Source: Chiridota heheva
Lineage: Eukaryota > Echinodermata > Holothuroidea > Apodida > Chiridotidae
DNA length: 64,000 nucleotides
Reading direction: 5' to 3'
Assembly (NCBI GenBank): GCA_020152595.1
Contig: JAIGNY010000693.1
Location: 1-64,000 of the forward strand
Shown: piece by piece, positions 54,201-64,000 of the stretch
Layout: the number at the start of each line of letters is the position of its first letter
Position numbering within the stretch: the first letter of the stretch is position 1
The notes under the pieces: generated by a model
Seen by the model: only the letters and a program-made list of their open reading frames with translations
Told to the model about the DNA's origin: nothing
Databases searched by the model: none
Made by a program: the position numbers and the translations under genes

Positions 54201-55543
54201 GGTATTCAAGAGCGTTCTTGCTTTGGGTTTTGTTAAAATACAAGATAATTTTGCATCACAGTATAATGACAGCGAACGTAAATGACCCGTATCTATCGTA
54301 TCAGATATCGTGTAAACATGGGCAGAAATTTGCAATAAAAGTCAACGTTTCTGATCGATCATACACAAATACCGACAACCAATCAATAAGCTATGCGGAA
54401 GTGAGTAGCACAGACAGACACACACACACACACACAGACAATGCGTCTAGTACGTATTTTCGTATAAACGATCCTCAACCGGATGTAACGTGAGAGATAT
54501 GGATATTGCAATATTATTTTTTATTGAGTCGAGATTCCCTTTTTTAAACGGAATGCCCTATTTTGGAGCCTTTGTAACCGATAATGTCTTTACGAGATTT
54601 GACAATAGATAGTCCATTACAATATTGATGACATTATGATGACACGCCGTGCAGTCAACAATTCTTCAGACCAATGTAAATGGGTATCATTTTCATGGGG
54701 ATGGGCAATGAATTATGTTGCATCACATCCTGGCCATGGAAGGCAAATTACTGACTGGTGGACATATTTCATAATTTTCTTGTGCAAAATAAGTGCTTTT
54801 CAGTGACAAACTGGTTGCTTGTTGGTTTAGGTCATGTGGGATACGTACAAAAAGGATCTCCCTTGTGTTGTAACGGTATTTATTGGTATAAGTGGAAGAA
54901 TACTTGGGATTCTCTAAGATTTACGGAATTGAATCTGGGTGTACAGTCATCTTCGTCTTCATATGAAAATGAGTGGGAATGTAGTCTGATACCGATACAT
55001 AGAAGCACAAATTGAAAAACAATATCGGCAAAATCCATCTGTTTGAAAGTATAGCTTTGGTTCGTGCATTTAATCTGGGGTTTCTTAAAGACAAGATGAC
55101 AAAGGTTATCAAACACAGTTAAAATATGATCTTAAGAAGAATCGGTAACATAATTCAGTGGAATGGTTTGTTTTTCTTGGAGTTGAACCGTTATTCTGCG
55201 GCATTATAAAATACTTTATATTTTTGTGGAATAGTGCGTATAAGCCGTCTTTATGGGCGTTAGAACGGAGAAAGTTGGGTTTGCGAGGTTGACGTAATTC
55301 TAAAGCGTTACTGACAATGTTTACGAATATCTGATTCCATTTCAATTTTCCATAAAATAAAGCTTGGGTGTCCGTAGACTTTTATGGCTAGAAATGTGTG
55401 CCCATATTGTTGAGTGATGATCGGTTATGCCCAATGAATCTGAATAATAATGGGCAAGACGAAGCCGAGCCCATTATTATTATTATTGTTGTTGTTATTG
55501 TTATTGTTATTATTATTAGTATCATTATTATTATTTATATTAA

Positions 55544-55604
<61 letters not shown>

Positions 55605-58600
55605 TGTTTTTATCAAAAGCTATTTCCTAATGGAAATTTTCAGCCGCTCCGTTTCATATTTCAATCCTCTCATGTTCTTTAGTATGCATACATACAAGAA
55701 ACGTTGTATACATTTCCAACGTTTCCAAGTTTTATAACACTTTCGTTTGAGAAATCCAAGAGGCTGACTGACTATTTTGATATCGAAAACCTGCATCTGA
55801 TTCATACAATTTTTGTACCATTTTATTATACCCGTAATGTATTAAAAGTAAAATGACATCATGCTTTTAAGATTATTTAAAAAAAAACATGAAAATAGCA
55901 ACAATATTAATTAAATTGTACAGTTTTTTGAAGTTCCGCAATGTTATATATTACAGGGTCGGTTATGATATTTTTTCACTTAAATCATTTTGGATTTTAT
56001 TTGTCTATCCTAAACCTACGAAATTTGTGACCAAGAAACGTTTATAATCATTCACAATGCTCCAATTTAAATTCTTTGACTGATGTTTAGGAACGCAATT
56101 AAAAGAATTATATACAGATTTACGCAAGTTGTCCACATAGTCGTACATGAAATAATTAGAACAAATACAATGAAAGCTCAAACTTTGATCAAAAAAATAA
56201 AAGTTGTATTTAAAAAAACATTAAGATAATATGTCTTCAGGCAGATTCGTACAAGGAGGTGGACCTAATGCGTGTAGCTACGACAAGATAGTTTGGGACG
56301 GTGGCTTCAGGGAGTGTTATCACTCACTAAAATTCACGGGAATGACAGTTTGCTATAGTTATCGTCATAAATATATAGTTAAGTGCTAGGGCTAGTTATA
56401 AGGCTGCCGTAATATTGAAATGTGCGTTTGACAGTTCCCGAGATCAAACACTCTTTAAATGTAGTGTATATTCATCTTGGGCTGTATTGCGTCCAAAACT
56501 TGCCACGTTATTAAACTTTGTATACTATTTATTAAGTTATATAAAAACAAATACAGCCGAAATCTGGGGGGTTGTTATTCTGAACATTCTTTACTCGTTA
56601 TCAACTGCATTTTCTACAATCATGTTGTTCCAATGAACAGATGTATAAATTGATCTACATTATGGAATACCGACGTGTAGCTAGTTTTATGAAATGTAAT
56701 TAAGTATTACTATTTTAAATCTCAATCTCATTTTCCCCAGTATTCTCCATTTTCACTGATAGAGTTTAGAACAGAATGGGAATAATAAGCACCAGAGATG
56801 CGAATAACGTTTTCACAATAATAAGTGGATAATCAGGAACATGAAAATTACGAAATTTGCAAAATTCTAAAAGTACCATTTTTAAATCGGTATCGCTAGG
56901 CTTCAGCATGCAATGATACCCATCGTGTACCGTGCATTTATCTGTAACTTCATTTTCTTAAAAGGATTTACATCAAAATATACCCAAATACAAGACAATA
57001 AAAGGGAAATCGCTTCAATTAAAGAAAATAATAAAAAGGAAGTTGGGCGGTGCGACATTTCAACTTCAAAGCAACGCACATCACAAAGTTTATTCAAAGG
57101 GATTAACGGATTGTTGTGGGTGGGGGGGGGGGTATATATCGAAGGTTTGGCGTTCGGCTGCACGGATAAAGGTCAAAAGATGGGTACGGAGGAAAAGTTG
57201 CACATCTATCTGCCGCTATATCTTATGGAAAGGGAGCGGTGCTGCCAAGTGTTATAAAAAGTTGACAGGGGACAAGTCAATATAATATTCTCATTTAATT
57301 CGTTCTCCATGTCATCTTTGCAATTTGTTTTTTTGTTTTCATATTTAGAGTTTAGTTGTTTGTAGAATTTATATGATTTTTTAAGAATACAGATATTATG
57401 GACTAGATTACATATTACAAAACGATGATGTCAATGGCTTTATATTTCTGTTTAATTTAATGACATCATTCGAATACAACGACTGCAGTGACACATTTAT
57501 TGTTTACGATTTTTATATTAACAATCGTCCGATATTTTCTATATAACTTTTCTTCATGTTTGATAACATGCAAAATTTAGTGCAAACTGCAGCCAAAAAA
57601 CTATGCCCCGTTTTTTCTTCTTCTAAAATGCTTACACAAACAAAAGTAACGTTTAAAGGAAGGAAGGCTAAACCGTTAGACTTTTACACACTTCCTTGTA
57701 TTAATTCATACCGATGCATGCATCCATTTAACGGCCAAGCTATACACAAGTGCCTTCTTCTGTTTTGATTGTAAAGCGCCATGAAATATTGTTTTATTAT
57801 ATAAATGACTCCATACAAATGTTATGTTTTTATTTATATATGGTTTAATTCATCGTATCTCTTTCAACATATCATCCACATACATCTACGTGTAATTGAT
57901 GTATAACTTGCATAGAAAAGTTTATATTTCAACTCCGTATTAACGAAATCATCTACATATCAACGTGCCAACATATATTGCAGGGGACAGCATGATATAC
58001 AGTGTTGGATCGGGTGTGGACAACAACAACCGACAGTGTTCTCCCAGGACAATAATCAATACGGTGGACCACATGCACGAGACTATGCACCAGGTGCGTG
58101 GTGGTTTGGTTCTGGCTGTAGTTACGCTTTGCTAAACGACAGATACTTACATGGAGTACCAAACTCCTGTTTATCACATGATGGGTTGTCTTGATTGAGA
58201 ACATTTGCTATTTAAGCAGCGAATTGTTTATTAAAAAAAATTATCATCGATTCATAACAATGTGCCAATTCTGAATCAAAATTCATACTTATTTACATAA
58301 ACAGATTTGAGGATTAAACATTACTTTACATCAGTTTAGGAATTACCAGCCATCAAGGTCAACTAAAAATATAATTTATTAACATAATTCTTATGAAATG
58401 CCGAGTTAACATTTGCGAAAACGTAAGGTACAAAGAAATAATCGAAAAATTGCAAATAGGGGTGTTAAATTTTGTGTTATACGTTTTAGTACAATAATTA
58501 ATAAACAATGATTTAAAATACCCCACAGAACTTTACATAATTATTCAAGTGATAAACCAATGCGTCATACAGAATAATAATTTTCCACCAGAGATCGGGA

Positions 58601-59274
58601 CAATGATATATCAGGTTCATCATGTGCAACAGCCATACCAGGTACGTGGTGGTTTAATAGCTGCGGATGGGCTTACCTCAACGGCAGATACGTACAAGGA
58701 GGATCTACCTCCAAGCCTAACGGCGTCTACTGGCACAGTTGGAAAAACACGTGGGACTATTCACTAAAAGTGACGAAAATGCAGTTCCAATTTCACATGT
58801 TCCTCAATATGCACTAATGTGAATGGAAGGTTTTTTAATTTTTCCGTTACCTATCACCTAATCTATCTATCAAACTTTCTGCTCCCAACCACGACTTTAT
58901 TTGTCAAACTGCAATACATAATATCATTTTCACACAACAATAACAACACACCTTGATCCAAGATTTGCAGCACAATCAAACCTATTCAGGGGTAAAATCA
59001 ACGTAAGGATTGTTTTTTTGCGAGTACTTACGTTCAGTTAATTTTCATTTCAGAACTAGATGTGCAATGTAACGTTTTCTCAAGGGGTTGAGCTGTATAA
59101 TACATTACTAATATTGTGTTCTTCATATCAGGGCCTTCATTATTCTGCTTCAATTTCCGGGGTTGTTATATGAATATTATCTATTCCAAAATAATATCTT
59201 TTTTTGTTTTTTCTTCAACCACTGGAATTATTAACACACCAAACACCATATTGGGTACACAATATATAAGATAA

Positions 59275-59534
<260 letters not shown>

Positions 59535-62010
59535 TACACCATATATATGAACCACACGTAATACTCTAATTGTAAAATAAATTATAAATTAGCTATTAAA
59601 ACGACCTATTTTTATTCTAATAATTTCATATCAAATATCATACCATTAAATTGAAGTATCTATATAAATTCTCCACTAGTTTCCTTTTGGTTTGCAATAA
59701 TTTCTTTTCTTGTTGGTTATTTAAACCATCAAAACAGAAATATAGAAAAAATAGGTCGAATTTCATCACTTGAACTACACCAAAGGCTCTAGAATGACAC
59801 TCCTCAAATATCTTGTTTGACTTATTCTTGCAAAGAGAGACCGTGACAGATGAATCAACTTAATTTCGTTAATTTCTTAAAGCCATTATTTTCAGTTGAT
59901 GGTGAAAAAGCTTAATGGTTAGAGGAAGATAGGGGAATCCAAACCAGATTTAAGAGTCGGGTGTGGAACCAGAAAAGAAATGATTAACTTGAGAATTATC
60001 CTAGATATATATTTCTCGAAATTGGAAAAGACATACATAGCTGCTACATAGATTATGAGAAAGCGTTTGATCGAGTCAACCTTGAAATGCTGAGAGAATC
60101 ATTGAAACACCACCTATTGACAGCAATGACATACATCTTTACTGGAACCAAACTAAAAGTATCAATTTTGGTGATCAAGAATCTAATAGTTTTGACATGA
60201 AACGAGGTGTAGGCCAAGAATGGATCATCTCAACAAAACTGTTCAAATTGTACACAGGAGGGTTTTTTTATGAAACCAAATGAAGAAGCAGGAATTACCT
60301 TTGGTGGGCACGATATAACGAACGTAAGCTATGCTGAAGAAACCGCTCTCGTTGCTGAGTTAGAAGCATCGCTACAGAAGATTGTTTACATATTAGAAAG
60401 TACGAAGATAGGCCTGTAGATGAATGTCAGAAAGACAAAAACAATGGTTGTCAGTAGAGCAGTGGTGAAACCCATCGTGGTAGAGAAACTTTGCTTAGAA
60501 CATGTTACGACGTTGAAGTACTTAGGTCAATCAATTACAGAAGATAGAACAACGGACACGGATATAAGAAAACGAAAACGACATTTTAACATCTAAATCA
60601 GTTAATATAGTAACTAAAAACTGGCTCACTAGATGTTATGTTTTGTCAACTTTAAACCAACGGACTTTAAACCAACATGTCGAGACATTTGCAATGTGTC
60701 TTTATACACACTACATATGTGACAAAGATGTTTTTATCAAAATAAAATGAAAATATTTCAAACTCAATAACCTGATGGCTCAAATGAACCTTCAGTATTC
60801 TGGACATTCTGTAGAGGGAGATGAACTAAAGAGACTACAGGCATGGTGAATAGCGGGCGGGCTCAAGGTACACCACGGAGGGCCTGACTGACTGAAAAAA
60901 GGACGGGTCTCAACTGAAATAAGTGTGTGAGACGTGCAGATGATCGCCCCCTACTGGAAAAAGATGACAACATATCTACCCTTGGTAACTGCGACCTCCA
61001 AGTAACATGACTACTGGTGTGACAAAGTAGATGGATCACAACCTTAATGAGCGTGTGAGACGGGCAGATTACCGCCTCTACTGGGAAAGAATGACCACAC
61101 ATCTACCCATGATATCTGCGACCTGCAGGTATCAGGACCACGGATGTGACAAAGTGTATGGATCACAACCTTAAGGAGTGCGTGAGACGTGCAGATGATC
61201 TCCTCTACTGGAAAAGGATAACGTCACATCTACCATTACCAGCTGTAACCTGGTAACGGGTAGCAGGTTAATAGCACCAAATCAAATTTCTTCAAGTCAA
61301 GTCAAACCACAAGAAAATAAGTGATTCAGTAATTCAGTGATTCGAGTCTACTGATTTGAAAGATATAACAATCACCATAAATCAAATTGTCGCTAATTAG
61401 TGCAGCTGTTAAAACTTGTTGCTTTTCAAATCATGTATTTCCAAAATTGTATACTTTGCAAATTATATTGAAAATAATATTTCTGTATAATTTGAGCTTT
61501 TGCTGGTAACTACAATGTTAGATCTGCTCCTCAGAAACTATTGAAATAATTTTTTAAAGATTACATTAAAATTTCCTGGTGAAAGTCAAATTTGCCGAGG
61601 TGAAAATTGAGAAAATAATTTCATCGTTCTGTCTGGTAAAGGGTTAAAAAACAATGGATTTACACAATATATACTATGTGCCATTCATACATCACGATCA
61701 GTACAAAACTATGCTTATTTCCACAAAATCTTTGAATCGCTGTAAAACGACCCGTTCTTAACCGATGTTGAAGATTCGTTTGCTTACTTTATGATTTTAG
61801 ATCACAATAAAGTAAACAACTAACTAAAGGTAAACATGTGATTAAAGAAAAATGACAAGTAAAAAACGCATTCGGTTTAGTGTGTTTAACTCCTTTAATA
61901 ACAAGAAGTCCCAGAACAAGTATACATACAAAAACATTTATAATATCAAACAAATGACAACAAGAACAGCATTAACAGTCACTATTACTAATATATATAT
62001 AAAGATATAT

Positions 62011-62404
<394 letters not shown>

Positions 62405-62420
62405 TACATGGTATTCCATG

Positions 62421-62852
<432 letters not shown>

Positions 62853-64000
62853 TCCACGGGTATTCCAGGCCGGGAATTTTTGTCTTCAAGATTTTTGAGT
62901 AGAAAGGAGAAACGTCCCAAGTCAAAAGAAATACATTTTAGGTGATGGCTGTATCTTTTAAATGAATTACTTGGAATCTTTACAATTTCCATAGATGTGT
63001 GGGGTTTAACATAAAAAAACAAAAAAGTTTAAATAATTGGAGGTCATAAGGTCATTGGTCAAAGGTCAAATATGTGCTTTATTTGCAACATCTTGCGCCA
63101 TTTTAAGCTAAAAATGTACAAGACCTATACCAAACCTATGTTGTACCAAGATACTTTGGTACATGAATTTGTGTCTCGTAGACTTTCTGGTTAAAATGTC
63201 AAAGGTCACAGAACCATTGACCCCTTTTCACCATTTCCCCCTATAGTTATTGAATGGTAAGTGTGACATGAACATGAATAGTGTCATACAATAAGGAATG
63301 ATATATGTGATTTTAGTCAAATATGTGATTTTAGGAGGTTATTTTTTACTAATTTGTACTTTTTGTGCCACTTTAAATTCCGAAAGTGAAAGAGGCTTAC
63401 CAATGTTACGTTTGCATCATGATACTCTGGTACATGACTTTGTGTAGCGTAAACTCTAGGGTCAAAAGTTCAAATGTCAAATGTTACAGAGTTAGTGACC
63501 CCTTTTAACCATTTCCCCTATAGGTTTGGAATGGTAAAAGTGATCTACTGTAAGCGTGGGTGGTGTCACATAGTAGGGTAAGATAAATGAAAACAAACTC
63601 AGATGTTGTTTTGGTGGTTAGGGTCAACGGGCATTGGCAAAATATATGATTTTAGGGGGTAATTATGAAGTAATTTGTACTATTATTACAACTTTAAACT
63701 CCAAGATGGCAAGATCTGTACCAACCCTATGTTGTACAATAGTACCTTGGTACATGAACACTGTGTTTTGATAATCTGGGGTCAAGTGGTCAAATGCAAC
63801 AGAACTAGTGTCCCGTATATGATGGGGTCACAAGTTCAAAAGTCACAGAGCTATAGTGTTAACTATTTCCCCAACTATGTTGTAGGTTCAGCAACTCAAT
63901 GGATTGCTTTCTTGTTTATAGAGAATTACTTTGTATATTTTAGATACATGTCATTGAGAACCGGACTGCATGCACAAATTGATCAATCAAGTGATCATAT

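Overview
This is a window of an AT-rich animal genome. It has interrupted genes with GT-AG introns, long (AT)n, (ATT)n and (TTCC)n arrays, and fossils of several non-LTR retrotransposons, hAT-like DNA elements and one Polinton-type DNA polymerase gene. There is no bacterial-style gene packing, no rRNA or tRNA that I can recognise, and no CRISPR array. The repeats and the fibrinogen-related domain (FReD) family suggest a marine invertebrate, perhaps an echinoderm or another invertebrate deuterostome. The taxon is an inference and stays uncertain.

The one theme that runs through the window is about two dozen copies or fragments of the same FReD C-terminal exon. They carry the motifs GDSMI, NNNNQQFSTRDRDND, GAWWFN and AYLNGRYVQGG. 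Copies lie on the + strand near 2.0, 5.7, 7.0, 7.3, 9.2, 10.3, 10.7, 13.9, 15.0, 20.05, 21.4, 22.3, 24.0, 24.25, 32.1, 33.4, 43.4, 45.7, 46.2, 54.8, 56.2, 58.0 and 58.6 kb, and on the - strand near 41.6 and 47.9 kb. I found no exon for the N-terminal two thirds of a FReD, no collagen or coiled-coil region and no signal peptide, so the window holds only 3'-terminal cassettes. There are two designs. In 'split' cassettes (10-24 kb and 46 kb) a phase-1 exon of 180-196 nt is followed by an intron of 57-77 nt and a small terminal exon coding for about G-N-x-I-Y-x-K-F-A-stop. In 'fused' cassettes (32, 45.7, 58.6 kb) one exon runs on to the usual NGVYW...SLK.TEM end. Some copies are open (10.3, 24.0, 32.1, 46.2, 54.8, 56.2 kb); most are relics.

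Layout. 0-9.4 kb: degenerate G-rich minisatellites, a composite hAT-like element and FReD relics. 10-11 kb: a tandem pair of FReD cassettes. 11.5-13.3 kb: an (AT)n array and an inverted copy of a GGTCA-rich repeat. 13.9-24.4 kb: a segmentally duplicated FReD block, interrupted by a PIN-like/CXC gene relic (15.85-17.35), a LINE (18.2-19.65) and a TTAA-flanked foldback element (20.15-20.67). 25-30.3 kb: minisatellites, then 2.7 kb of (TTCC)n. 30.4-36 kb: a dispersed repeat family, two FReD copies and a THAP-like fragment. 36.1-37.67 kb: a CR1-like LINE. 37.8-43 kb: hAT-like elements and a LINE tail. 41.5-48.2 kb: FReD copies in both orientations, inside or beside a duplicated segment. 48.6-51.66 kb: a broken Polinton-type DNA polymerase B on the - strand. 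51.8-53.1 kb: an L1/Tx1-like LINE fossil. 54.8-58.8 kb: four FReD pieces. 59.3-64 kb: (AT)n arrays, a LINE with a tandemly repeated tail and another GGTCA-rich repeat.

The long reading frames made of IYIYIY, FLPSFLPS or EGRKEGRK are microsatellite artefacts and are not annotated as genes.
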